A program made the translations under genes and the position numbers. From positions 1 through 64,000 of the forward strand of contig CACWPM010000015.1 in assembly GCA_902762795.1 (NCBI GenBank): DNA of 64,000 bases. Reading direction: 5' to 3'. Under the pieces are notes generated by a model. The model ran no database searches. It was not told the origin of the DNA and saw nothing but the letters and a program-made list of their open reading frames with translations. Below, piece by piece: positions 43,469 through 51,563 of this stretch; positions within the stretch are counted from its first letter, which is position 1; every line of letters begins with the position of its first letter. Source of the stretch: Fibrobacter succinogenes. GTDB lineage: Bacteria > Fibrobacterota > Fibrobacteria > Fibrobacterales > Fibrobacteraceae.

Positions 43469-43846
43469 CCATGCATATATAGCAACGTCTGCAATCCGGT
43501 CATTAACCCTAGACTGTAGACAAACACATAGCGGCGCGAAGCCGCTTTTTTTCTATATACAAGCACAATTTTTTACAGTTTACATTTTTTCTTAGCATCA
43601 ATTAAATTTATCTGCAAAAGCCATACAACGGGTTCTTCAGAATGCTAAATGCAGGTCATCTACATTCGCAACGGCAGACAATTCCTCTACAAGCAAGAAA
43701 TGATCCGAATTAAAATTTGAAATTTGTCATTTTTAGATCAATTTCGCCTTATTTGTTGTCTTTTGCAATAACGAAAAAGGCCCAGGGCGCAAAGAGATTG
43801 CCACACTTTGAATTCAGATTATAAGCGACTCGATATTGGAGGGTAA
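43469..43846. other. Spacer with terminator and promoter for the truncated gene
   Basis: A terminator lies at 43530-43553. The remaining 290 bp are AT-rich, carry no gene, and end in GGAGGG, the ribosome site of the gene fragment at 43847. Confidence 0.6.
43530..43553 (+). terminator. Rho-independent terminator after the 39896 gene
   Basis: Perfect AGCGGC/GCCGCT stem with loop GCGAA followed by TTTTTTTCT. Confidence 0.9.
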
Positions 43847-43957
43847 ATGAAAATCGTATCCGCAGCAGTTATGTCGTTGATGGGCGCAGTCGCTTATGCC
43901 GGCCCCATTACCACCGTTCCCTGGAATGGCAATATAATCATCGACAATCGTAATTGA
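43847..43957 (+). pseudogene. 5' remnant of a secreted-protein gene
   Basis: GGAGGG precedes an ATG encoding a good signal peptide (MKIVSAAVMSLMGAVAYA) and the mature start GPITTVPWNG. After about codon 28 (near 43930) the sequence becomes the antisense of the ORF6N gene and reaches a stop at 43955. The TVPWNG start is like Fibrobacter polysaccharide deacetylases, but with 10 mature residues this is a guess. A deletion or insertion fused two gene remnants end to end. Confidence 0.65.
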
Positions 43958-44762
43958 CTTTTTCGCCAAACCATAAATCTGCATATAGGCGACATCCGCT
44001 TCCAGCTTACGCCCGTTCAAAATCAAGAAATGTTTGAAAGTGCTAGGATCAATGAAATTTTCCATGACCTTTTGAAGGTCCGACTTCATCACAGAAACAT
44101 CTTCACGAGTCTCGGCAAGGCCGTCACGAATCTCAGCAATATCCTTCGTATTCTGAACAGTATGTGAAGCAATTTGAGCTATGCCATCAGTACCCAGCAA
44201 ACTTCGATTTTCAGCAGCAATGTAGTCCTTCATCTGCTTAAAAAGGCGGATAAGAGCCTTGCTTTGAGCCGTAGCACGCTCACCCTTGAGAACCGTCATG
44301 AGCATGTAAATACCCTGCTCGGTAAATGCAAAGGGCAAATATTTTGTATACTTACCCTGTTTCAGTGTCATTTCTTTCAACTCTAAATAAGTTTCAGTAA
44401 ATTCTAAGGTGCAATTTTTGCACCTTAGAATTTCGTAATACTCTTCTTTTGTCAACTGAAATCGAAAATCTTCATCAAATTTTTCAATATTATTCTTGAC
44501 CTGTCGATTGAAAGCCTTTGTACTACACCCATAAATCTCAGCCAAATCAGCATCAAGCATTACCTTGAGCCCACGGATGGTGTAGATCCGCAATTAGCGA
44601 GTGTCGCGAAAACAAGCTTGCTTGTTTTCATGACCGAGCTTTAGCGGATAGAACGAAGTACATTCGCGACTTGAGCATATTCTCATCAATAAGGGAAAAT
44701 TCAGACTTTGCCGAAACATCAACTTCGCCAATATTTGTGGCTGCGGCAACAACTTTTTTCAT
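43925..44762 (-). pseudogene. ORF6N-domain gene, interrupted near its 5' end and truncated at its 3' end
   Basis: The true start is the ATG at 44760-44762 (AAAGGAG upstream), encoding KKVVAAATNIGEVDVSAKSE and then LIDENMLKSR. At 44667 the frame enters structured repeat copy E and stops. The gene resumes at 44593 with RIYTIRGLKVMLDADLAEIY, the conserved ORF6N/KilA-N start. RMY before the element and RIY after it are near-duplicates (GCGAATGTAC and GCGGATCTAC). The C-terminus is normal until SITIVDDYIA, then changes to unrelated sequence. ORF6N proteins are usually phage- or island-borne DNA-binding proteins. Confidence 0.8.
44586..44667 (+). repeat. Structured repeat element, copy E (inside the ORF6N gene)
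   Basis: P1 ATCCGC / GCGGAT; left core GCGAGTGTCGC; P2 GAAAACAAGC TT GCTTGTTTTC (perfect 10-bp arms); right core ATGACCGAGC; P3 GCGGAT / ATTCGC around AGAACGAAGTAC. It is flanked by near-direct repeats GTAGATCCGC (44582-44591) and GTACATTCGC (44658-44667), 76 bp apart. Confidence 0.85.
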
Positions 44763-44899
44763 TTTTCACTCCTTTGCGGAACAAGCTAAAAATCCGCAAA
44801 TACAAATTCTACGATTACAAAATACACAAATGTTCACCATTTGTCAAGAGGTGGATTTTTTTGCAGGGATAAGCATAAGGCGATTCATCACATCGAATT

Positions 44900-44927
44900 G
44901 TCATTCCCGACTTGATCGGGAATCTCC
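44900..44927. repeat. REP-like hairpin
   Basis: ATTCCCGACTTGATCGGGAAT, a near-perfect palindrome starting TGTC and ending CTCC. Similar ATTCCC-n-GGGAAT units act as dispersed repeats in other bacteria. Confidence 0.75.
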
Positions 44928-44937
44928 TTTTTATATT

Positions 44938-45023
44938 GCCCCCCTTCAGGGTGCATTTAGCATGGCTCAGTCATGCCAACTCATGCAAGCATGGTTGTCG
45001 CGACATTCGCCTTATGCTAAATT
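44938..45023 (-). repeat. Structured repeat element, copy B
   Basis: Read on the minus strand: P1 ATTTAGCAT / ATGCTAAAT (9 bp perfect); left core AAGGCGAATGTCGC; P2 CAACCATGCTTGCATG A GTTG; right core ATGACTGAGCC; P3 CCCTGAAGGG. The third core pair is A:T instead of G:C. Confidence 0.85.
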
Positions 45024-45126
45024 TCATCACGACATAGCTCCGTACCGAATGGTTCGGAGCGACCGGATTTTTTGAGATTCGTCTCTTATTCTCACAACTG
45101 AAACTACCACTTTCAATCAACACGAG

Positions 45127-45176
45127 GATAAGACGAGCGCTCACGTCCCTATGGGGCGTGGGTCGTTTGTGCTTAT
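45127..45176 (+). repeat. Possible diverged element, copy K
   Basis: ATAAG / CTTAT outer arms; ACGAGCGCTC in the left-core position; P2 ACGTCCC TAT GGGGCGT with one T:G wobble; right side GGGTCGTTT only partly like the consensus. Kept as a weak member of the family. Confidence 0.4.
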
Positions 45177-45296
45177 TGTGTTGAAGGGTGTGGTAGCCCG
45201 CAGTTGTGATAAGTGCATCGACTCCACGCCTTTTTTATTGGATTTCGAAAGCTCTAGAGTAAGTGTCGAATCAGATGCTTACATAAGGAGCTTAGA

Positions 45297-47573
45297 ATGG
45301 CAAAGAAAAAGAGTGAAACACAAACAGAAAACTTGTTCCGTAGCTTTTATGGAACGAATACATTCTTGGAAAAATCAGCCATTCCTGATTTTTATGGTTT
45401 TACATCAAAAAGAAAAACTGGTGAAAAAGGATATCCCGACTTCTTTAAAGATTGTGACAAATATTGTATAATAGTTGAAGCCAAAGCCGACAATTTCAAA
45501 TTGGCCATTGACGAAGTCAAATGGTACATGGAACACAATTTAATCGAAAACAAGGATATTATTGGTATTGCTATATCAGGTCAAGCCAAAGATAGCATTC
45601 AAATAAAATACTTTTGCAAGCTTTTAATAGACGATAATTTGTCAAAAATAGATAATTTAACAGATGCAGAAACAATACTCTCTTTAAACAATATTGAAAA
45701 AATATACACACGAAAGAAATATGGAGATACAATATCAGACGAAGCATTAACAACATTTTTGTCAGAATTAAATAAAAAATTTCACGACAAAAGCAGAGTA
45801 AGAGATACAAACAGAAGCTTGTTCTTTTCAGGATTAATGATAGCCCTAAACGACAAGACTTTTCAAAAGACCTACAGGAGCATAGAAAAGCCAGAGTCAG
45901 GCATTGAGGCCGGCAACTTAAACGAAGCAATTTTAACCGCAATTACAAACCAATTGAAAGATAAAGCGAACAGTTTTAGTAAAAAAATAGTATGGAAAGA
46001 CTGCTTCGCATTTATAAGAACCATTAGTTTTCCTTTGATTGAATACAAAAGGATTATTAAGGATATAGAAGAAAAAATATTCATTCCATTCAAACACGAA
46101 GAAAAATATGACATTCTAGGAAAAGCATATAAGATATTTTTATCTAGAGCAGGAAAAATTGAAAATAAGAATATCATTTTAACTCCCGATCACATAAAAG
46201 ATTTAATGGTTAAATTAGCCAATCTATCTGTCGATGATGTTGTTTTAGACACGTGTACTGGACCTGGCGGATTTCTAATGTTTGCTTTAGAAAAATTGGT
46301 AAGCCTCGCTAATGGAGATGACGATACAATTGAACACATAACCAATCACCAATTAATCGGCTTTGAAATAGACCCCGTACTTTATTCCCTCGCTTGTTCA
46401 AACATGTTCTTGCACGGCGATGGCAGAAGCAATATGATACACAGAAGCAGTCTACTTGATGTAGATAATCTTGTGGAAGATGATGGGCAAAAACTTTTAA
46501 ATTACATTCATAGTTTGAAACCAAGAAAGTGCATAATCAATCCTCCATACGAAAACAACCTCGCCTTTGAATTTGTTTGGTCTGCTATTGACTATTTAGA
46601 GCCGGATGGTGAATTAATTGTCATTATGCCATCAATCACTTTGGAGCAAAATCAAGAAAAGGCCTCTAAAAGAAAACTGCTAAAAAGCACTGAGAATCTA
46701 CTGAAAAAAGCAACGTTAAACTTTGAAATTAAGATGCCTCCAACACTTTTTAGAGAACAAGGAAGGACGATTCAAACTTCTATTTTTGGATTCACAAAAA
46801 AACCGCATAACCAAGACAAGAATGTTCTCTTTTACAACCTCAAAGACGACGGCTTGGAGAGTATTCAACATAAAGGACGTGTAGATACAAAAAAACAATG
46901 GCCACAAAAAGAAGAAGAAATTTTTGATTGCGTTTTAAATGGAACAGAAATACCGGGAAAATCATATAAACGAAAAATATTTATCAAAGGTAAACTGGTT
47001 TTACAAAATAAACAAAAAACTCAAAAAGGTTTTGTTCCTATTGGTGATTTATTCAATGTAATCAAAGACCCGCAGCAAATTCAATCGACAAAGAATGTTC
47101 CTGGAGACATACCTTTCATTACAGCCGCAATTGAATGGAAAACGCACAACAAAGCTTCATTCAAAAAGACGGAAGCCTTAGTTTATGTTGTTGGTGCAGA
47201 AGGCTCGCTCGGTAATTGTCATTATATTAATGGAGATTTCACAGCAAGTTCTCTTTGCCTTGTTTTAACAGAAAAGAATAAAGAACAATACCCCGTAAAT
47301 CTTAAATTTTATCAGTTTTATTTTGAAAGCATTAAACAAGATGTTCGCAAAGGACTTAACGGTTGGAAAAAGGGAAAATCAAAACAATCAATCAGTCAAA
47401 GCCGATTTGAGTCATTCGAAATACCATATACACCAATTGAAATTCAAAACCAAGTAGTACAAAAAGTAGAGAAAATAAAAAAAGAAATGGAAGATATCGA
47501 AAAAAAGAAACATTCGTTGCAAAATCAAATGGATCAATTAGTTGATCAGGCATCAAAGCGTACAAACAATTAA
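45297..47573 (+). CDS. Type IIG-like restriction-modification enzyme (fused nuclease, N6-adenine methylase and specificity domain)
   Basis: 758 residues. N-terminal PD-(D/E)xK nuclease-like segment: YPDFF at 47-51 and VEAKAD near 60-65. The middle is a gamma-type N6-adenine methyltransferase with motif I DTCTGPGGF (about 318-326), GFEIDPVLYSLACSNM, and motif IV NPPYEN (about 414-419). The C-terminal 190 residues look like one type I specificity half-subunit (FVPIGDLFNVIKDP..., AEGSLGNCHY, PYTPIEIQNQVVQKVEKIKK) ending in a coiled coil. One chain can therefore cut, methylate and recognise DNA. Low G+C and stand-alone placement among repeats suggest recent transfer. AAGGAG precedes the ATG. Confidence 0.85.
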   Translation: MAKKKSETQTENLFRSFYGTNTFLEKSAIPDFYGFTSKRKTGEKGYPDFFKDCDKYCIIVEAKADNFKLAIDEVKWYMEHNLIENKDIIGIAISGQAKDSIQIKYFCKLLIDDNLSKIDNLTDAETILSLNNIEKIYTRKKYGDTISDEALTTFLSELNKKFHDKSRVRDTNRSLFFSGLMIALNDKTFQKTYRSIEKPESGIEAGNLNEAILTAITNQLKDKANSFSKKIVWKDCFAFIRTISFPLIEYKRIIKDIEEKIFIPFKHEEKYDILGKAYKIFLSRAGKIENKNIILTPDHIKDLMVKLANLSVDDVVLDTCTGPGGFLMFALEKLVSLANGDDDTIEHITNHQLIGFEIDPVLYSLACSNMFLHGDGRSNMIHRSSLLDVDNLVEDDGQKLLNYIHSLKPRKCIINPPYENNLAFEFVWSAIDYLEPDGELIVIMPSITLEQNQEKASKRKLLKSTENLLKKATLNFEIKMPPTLFREQGRTIQTSIFGFTKKPHNQDKNVLFYNLKDDGLESIQHKGRVDTKKQWPQKEEEIFDCVLNGTEIPGKSYKRKIFIKGKLVLQNKQKTQKGFVPIGDLFNVIKDPQQIQSTKNVPGDIPFITAAIEWKTHNKASFKKTEALVYVVGAEGSLGNCHYINGDFTASSLCLVLTEKNKEQYPVNLKFYQFYFESIKQDVRKGLNGWKKGKSKQSISQSRFESFEIPYTPIEIQNQVVQKVEKIKKEMEDIEKKKHSLQNQMDQLVDQASKRTNN

Positions 47574-47641
47574 AGCCCGGGGCGTTGCGGGGCGCGGCGA
47601 CTGAGCGCCCCGCTCGAAGGGGTGCGCGGATGAATCGGCTA

Positions 47642-47667
47642 GATTCCGGCTCGGAGGCCGGAATGAC
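47642..47667. repeat. REP-like hairpin (identical to 30187-30212)
   Basis: The 26 bp starting GATTCCGGCTCGGAGGCC are identical to the copy near fmt. It lies between the R-M gene and element C. Confidence 0.85.
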
Positions 47668-47688
47668 GACGAATAAGAAGCGAGGGGA

Positions 47689-47779
47689 CAACTGTATAAG
47701 GCGAGCGTTGCGACAGATTGCTCGCAAGCTGTCATAACCGAGCCGAACAGTTGAGACTTGAGCGTAGCGAAAGTCTAAC
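47689..47779 (+). repeat. Structured repeat element, copy C
   Basis: P1 CAACTGT / ACAGTTG; left core AAGGCGAGCGTTGC; P2 GACAGATTGC TC GCAAGCTGTC; right core ATAACCGAGCC; P3 AGACTTGAGCGTAGCGAAAG plus TCT. The inner core pair is GTT:AAC where copies A, D and E have GTC:GAC, a compensatory change. Confidence 0.88.
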
Positions 47780-47807
47780 GCTTTCCCCATCCAATCAAAA
47801 AAATTTC

Positions 47808-47845
47808 AAATTGATATTGACAAACAGTTTCTCTCAATTTATATT
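47808..47845 (+). promoter_or_regulatory. Promoter and candidate operator of the DUF4160 pair
   Basis: TTGACA at 47817-47822, a 17-nt spacer and TATATT at 47840-47845. AAATTGA (47808-47814) and TCAATTT (47834-47840) are perfect inverted copies bracketing the spacer, well placed for autorepression by the operon products. Confidence 0.6.
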
Positions 47846-47911
47846 ATAGTGCACAAACGTTCAAAACTTTAAGACCCGCAATTTCAAGCATGTTTGCGGG
47901 AAGGAGCAAAA

Positions 47912-48235
47912 ATGACTACTAGCCAAATTAGGCCGAAAAATGTTATATTGCCCGTAAGCAATATGATGTACCCATTCATGACACTTGACGATAACGCTGA
48001 AATAGTCCATTCCGAAATGGGAAAGGACGGTCGCGTCAAGGTGTACATTGAGAAGCCCGACGCGAAGGACGGCTTCCACCGGGCAACATGCTACTTACCC
48101 TCCTATACATGGGAAGATATATTCGGTTTTTCAGATGAGGAAATCGATCGCTATAAAAAAGTGATTGAGTCTACGGCTCATTTGATAATGGAATTTTCTC
48201 AGAAAGGCGGGTTTAGCAATGCCGCAAATCTTTAA
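47912..48235 (+). CDS. Small protein partner of the DUF4160 gene
   Basis: 107 residues from the ATG at 47912 with AAGGAG upstream. Soluble and acidic, with YLPSYTWEDIFGFSDEEIDR followed by a helix. I do not recognise the family with certainty; partners of DUF4160 genes are often DUF2442 proteins, but this sequence is not an obvious one. It overlaps the DUF4160 gene by 17 nt and shares its promoter, a layout typical of toxin-antitoxin pairs. Confidence 0.75.
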   Translation: MTTSQIRPKNVILPVSNMMYPFMTLDDNAEIVHSEMGKDGRVKVYIEKPDAKDGFHRATCYLPSYTWEDIFGFSDEEIDRYKKVIESTAHLIMEFSQKGGFSNAANL

Positions 48236-48497
48236 GATCGGATCGTTTTGGGTTTATTTCTGGTCTAACGAGAATAATCCGTTAGAACCAATTCACGTCC
48301 ATGTGTCGGAAGGCACGCCTTCTGCAAACGCAACTAAAATTTGGATTACGAAGGCCGGGAAATGCCTCTTGGCTCATAATAATTCGCATATCAACCCGCA
48401 TGTTTTGCAGAACATTCTCCGAATTATCGAGGCTCGTAATGAAGAGGTTGTAAAAAAATGGACGGAATTTTTTAACGAGATATCCTTTTTCTGCTAA
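48219..48497 (+). CDS. DUF4160-domain protein
   Basis: 92 residues. MPQIFKIGSFWVYFWSNE, PIHVHVSEG and NPHVLQNILRIIEARNEEVV match DUF4160 (strong beta start with F(W/Y)xY, then HVHV, then a helix). Members are usually encoded next to a second small gene and are suspected toxin-antitoxin or regulatory modules; no experimental role can be claimed from the sequence. Lies between repeat elements C and A. Confidence 0.8.
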   Translation: MPQIFKIGSFWVYFWSNENNPLEPIHVHVSEGTPSANATKIWITKAGKCLLAHNNSHINPHVLQNILRIIEARNEEVVKKWTEFFNEISFFC

Positions 48498-48598
48498 AGA
48501 CATGTGAATCGCAGAATACTAGCCTTCTCATAGGAATGCAAAGTTCTTCCCACCATGCTTTTTAAACAGCAATTTTCTCGTCTTTAGTCTCTCGTCTA

Positions 48599-48700
48599 TT
48601 TTACTAAATTGGCGCCCTTCGGGCGATTTAGTACGGCTCGGTCATGACAATTCGTGCAAGCACGATTGTCGCGACGCTCGCCTTTTACTAAATTTGGCGC
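48599..48700 (-). repeat. Structured repeat element, copy A (at the valS start), with flanking near-direct repeats
   Basis: On the minus strand: P1 TTTAGTA / TACTAAA; left core AAGGCGAGCGTCGC; P2 GACAATCGTGCTTGCACG plus AATTGTC; right core ATGACCGAGCC; P3 CGCCCGAAGGGCG. Flanked on the plus strand by TTTTACTAAATTGGCGC (48599-48615) and TTTTACTAAATTTGGCGC (48683-48700), 84 bp apart. The right copy ends 3 nt before the valS ATG. Confidence 0.9.
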
Positions 48701-48703
48701 ATT

Positions 48704-51466
48704 ATGGAAATGGAAACTCGTTATAATCCGAAAATTGTAGAAGACCGTTGGCACGACCAATGGAACAAGAATAATGATTTTGCCCCGAGCGGAAAGGGTG
48801 AACCGTTCTCCGTCGTCATTCCGCCTCCGAACGTTACGGGTGCTCTGCACCTCGGCCACGCTCTGAACGACACGCTGCAGGACATTCTCGTCCGCTATCG
48901 CCGTAAGACTGGTCGCGACACGCTCTGGATTCCGGGCACGGACCACGCCGGCATTGCCACGCAGGCTGTCGTCGAAAAGAGACTTTTCCAGGACGAACAC
49001 AAGACACGCCACGACATTGGCCGCGACGCCCTCGTGGAACGCATTTGGAAGTGGAAGGACGAATACGAAGCCCGCATCACGAAGCAGCTCAAGAGTCTTG
49101 GCGTTAGCTGCGACTGGAGCCGTCAGCGCTTCACGCTCGACCCGGTTTGCGCAAAGGCCGTCCGCCACGCATTTTTCAACCTTTTCAAGAAGGGTCTTAT
49201 CTACCGTGGCAAGCGTCTCGTGAACTGGGACACCAAGCTCCAGACCGCTGTGGCAGACGATGAAATTTATTACGAAACAGTGAAGGGTCACTTCTGGACG
49301 TTCAAGTATCCTCTCGCCGACGGTTCGGGCTTTATCCCGGTTTCGACGACTCGTCCGGAAACGATCATGGGCGATACGGCTCTCGCTGTGCACCCGAACG
49401 ACGAACGTTACAAGCAGTTCATCGGCAAGATGCTCAAGGTTCCGTTCGTGAACCGCGAAATTCCGGTGATTGCAGACGCTATCCTCGTCGATATGGAATT
49501 CGGTACGGGTTCCGTGAAGGTGACTCCGGCTCATGACCCGAACGACTACGCTACGGGCCTCCGCCACAAGCTCCCGATGATCAACATCATGAACGACGAC
49601 GGCAGCCTCAACGAAAACGCCGGTCCGTTCCAAGGGATGAAGGGCCAGGCTGCACGCGACGCCGTGGTGAAGGGTCTCGAAGATCTCGGCCTCCTCATCA
49701 AGATTGAAGACCACGAAATGCAGGTGGGTCACTCCGACCGTTCCAAGACTGTGATTGAACCGTACTTGAGCGACCAGTGGTTCGTGAAGATGGACGTCCT
49801 CGCCGACAACGCCATGAAGGCTGTCACAAGCGGCGAAATCAAGATCATTCCGGAACGTTATGCAAACAAGTACCTCGACTGGCTCAAGGAAAAGCGCGAC
49901 TGGTGCATCAGCCGTCAGCTCTGGTGGGGCCACCGCATTCCTATTTGGCACGCCGACGAAACGACGACCGAAGAGGACTTGAACAAGGCATTCGCAGGCC
50001 GTAACGACATTTACTATTACAAGGCACAGAACGGCATCTGGCTCATCTGCTCCGAAGAAGAAAACCTCTCCGAAGACGCTGTTGCCGGTCACAAGATTGT
50101 TCAGGAAGAAGACGTGCTCGACACGTGGTTCTCCAGTGGTCTCTGGCCGCACTCCACGATGGGCTGGCCGGAACAGACGGACACGCTCAAGAAGTACTAT
50201 CCGACTTCCGTGCTTGTGACGAGCCGCGACATCATTACGCTCTGGGTCGCCCGCATGGTGCTCTTCAGCCAGGAAAACATGGGCACGGTTCCGTTCCACA
50301 CGGTGTATATCCACCCGAAGATTTTGGACGGCAATGGCATGACCATGAGCAAGTCCAAGGGCAACGGCGTGGACCCGATGGATATCGAAAAGAAGTACGG
50401 CACGGACGCTCTCCGCTTCGTGATGGCAAGCCTCTGCACCGACAACCAGGACGTCAGACTCCCGGTGAAGAAGGAAAAGCAGGAAGACGGCACAGTCATC
50501 AACACCAGCGAAAAGTTCGAAATTGGTCGTAATTTCTCGAACAAGCTCTGGAACGCTTGCCGCTTCTTGTTCCCGCACTTGGAACAGGCAGGCGCACTTT
50601 CCAAGGAAATGCTCCCGATGGATTCTTCGATCTTCGCACTCGAAGACCGCTGGATTCTCTCTCGCTTGAACTCCACCATCCAGGACGCAACGAAGATGCT
50701 CGAAGAGTTCCACTTTGCTGAACTCGCCGGCTTCCTCTACCGCTTTGTGTGGGACGATGTCTGCTCAAGCTACTTGGAAATCAAGAAGGCCGTGATCAAC
50801 AGCGAAACGCTCACCGCCGAAAAGAAGAACGCTATGGCAATCCTCAGCCACGTGCTCCGCGGCGTGATCGACCTGTTGCATCCGGTGATGCCGTTCATCA
50901 CGGAAGAACTGAACGCAACGCTCTTCCCGGGTTCTGAACGCGTGATCAACAGCGCATGGCCGAAGGCTGACACGAGCCTCATCGACGCCAAGATCGAAGC
51001 CGCTTTCAACCAGGCATTCGCTGTCGTGGAAAGCGTGCGTGGCGTGCGCGGTCGCTACAACGTAAGCCCGGCTACCAAGCTCAAGGCTGTAGTGAGCGTC
51101 GATACCGCCGAAACCGAAGCAAGCGTGAAGGACTGCCAGGCTATCATCACCGAACTCGGTGGACTTGAATCGTTCTCTGTGGCCGTGAAGGCTGCAAAGC
51201 CGAAGTTCAGCGCAAGCTCCGTGGTGCCGGGAGGCGAACTCTACATCCCGCTCGAAGGTATCCTTGACCCGGCTGCAGAAATCGCACGCCTCGAAAAGGA
51301 AATTGAAAAGGCCAAGGCTTTCGCCGCTTCTATCGAACGCAAGTTGTCGAATGAAAAGTTTGTCAATGGCGCACCTGAAGCAGTTGTCAATGCGGAACGT
51401 GTAAAGTTGGCTACTCAGCAGGATATCATCGCCAAAAACGAAGCGGCATTGAAAGAACTGAAGTAG
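48704..51466 (+). CDS. valS: Valyl-tRNA synthetase
   Basis: 920 residues. Class I synthetase with PPPNVTGALHLGHALND (HIGH motif about 49-52), WIPGTDHAGIATQ, the editing-domain region (STTRPETIMGDTALAVHP), DVLDTWFSSGLWP, and MTMSKSKGNGVDP (KMSKS-type, about 547-551). The anticodon-binding domain and a C-terminal coiled coil (EIARLEKEIEKAKAFAASIE) follow. The last 36 codons use a different synonymous set from the rest of the gene, and a second copy of this end lies at 51564-51674 beyond element D. The start has TACTAAATT 9 nt upstream and no clear ribosome site. Confidence 0.97.
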   Translation: MEMETRYNPKIVEDRWHDQWNKNNDFAPSGKGEPFSVVIPPPNVTGALHLGHALNDTLQDILVRYRRKTGRDTLWIPGTDHAGIATQAVVEKRLFQDEHKTRHDIGRDALVERIWKWKDEYEARITKQLKSLGVSCDWSRQRFTLDPVCAKAVRHAFFNLFKKGLIYRGKRLVNWDTKLQTAVADDEIYYETVKGHFWTFKYPLADGSGFIPVSTTRPETIMGDTALAVHPNDERYKQFIGKMLKVPFVNREIPVIADAILVDMEFGTGSVKVTPAHDPNDYATGLRHKLPMINIMNDDGSLNENAGPFQGMKGQAARDAVVKGLEDLGLLIKIEDHEMQVGHSDRSKTVIEPYLSDQWFVKMDVLADNAMKAVTSGEIKIIPERYANKYLDWLKEKRDWCISRQLWWGHRIPIWHADETTTEEDLNKAFAGRNDIYYYKAQNGIWLICSEEENLSEDAVAGHKIVQEEDVLDTWFSSGLWPHSTMGWPEQTDTLKKYYPTSVLVTSRDIITLWVARMVLFSQENMGTVPFHTVYIHPKILDGNGMTMSKSKGNGVDPMDIEKKYGTDALRFVMASLCTDNQDVRLPVKKEKQEDGTVINTSEKFEIGRNFSNKLWNACRFLFPHLEQAGALSKEMLPMDSSIFALEDRWILSRLNSTIQDATKMLEEFHFAELAGFLYRFVWDDVCSSYLEIKKAVINSETLTAEKKNAMAILSHVLRGVIDLLHPVMPFITEELNATLFPGSERVINSAWPKADTSLIDAKIEAAFNQAFAVVESVRGVRGRYNVSPATKLKAVVSVDTAETEASVKDCQAIITELGGLESFSVAVKAAKPKFSASSVVPGGELYIPLEGILDPAAEIARLEKEIEKAKAFAASIERKLSNEKFVNGAPEAVVNAERVKLATQQDIIAKNEAALKELK

Positions 51467-51477
51467 TATTCCAATGA

Positions 51478-51562
51478 CAAATGCGTAAGGCGAGAGTCGC
51501 GGGCAAATTTATTTGCACATGACCGAGCCCAGCATTTGGTACTTGAGCGAAGCGAAAGTACC
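51478..51562 (+). repeat. Structured repeat element, copy D (between valS and its duplicated 3' end)
   Basis: P1 CAAATGC / GCATTTG; left core AAGGCGAGAGTCGC; P2 GGGCAAATTTATTTGCAC; right core ATGACCGAGCC; P3 GGTACTTGAGCGAAGCGAAA plus GTACC. It begins 11 nt after the valS stop and ends one base before the duplicated valS end. Confidence 0.9.
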
Positions 51563-51563
51563 A

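Larger units (their letters stand above)
44763..45296. other. Repeat-rich spacer upstream of the restriction-modification gene
   Basis: Besides the REP hairpin at 44900 and elements B and K it contains GCATAAGGCGATTCATCAC at about 44869-44888, an inverted partial copy of the left core of element B. A hairpin-rich part before 45296 carries the R-M gene promoter and its AAGGAG site. No gene is supported. Confidence 0.5.

Noticed and set aside
44593-44667. Programmed translational bypass across element E as a firm call
   Set aside because: Matching TAC codons make it conceivable, but the gene is also truncated at its other end, so simple inactivation is more likely.
48596-50713. 705-codon open frame antisense to valS
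   Set aside because: It lies wholly opposite valS, begins in repeat element A, has no ribosome site and consists of His/Val/Arg-rich sequence expected from the complement of biased codons.
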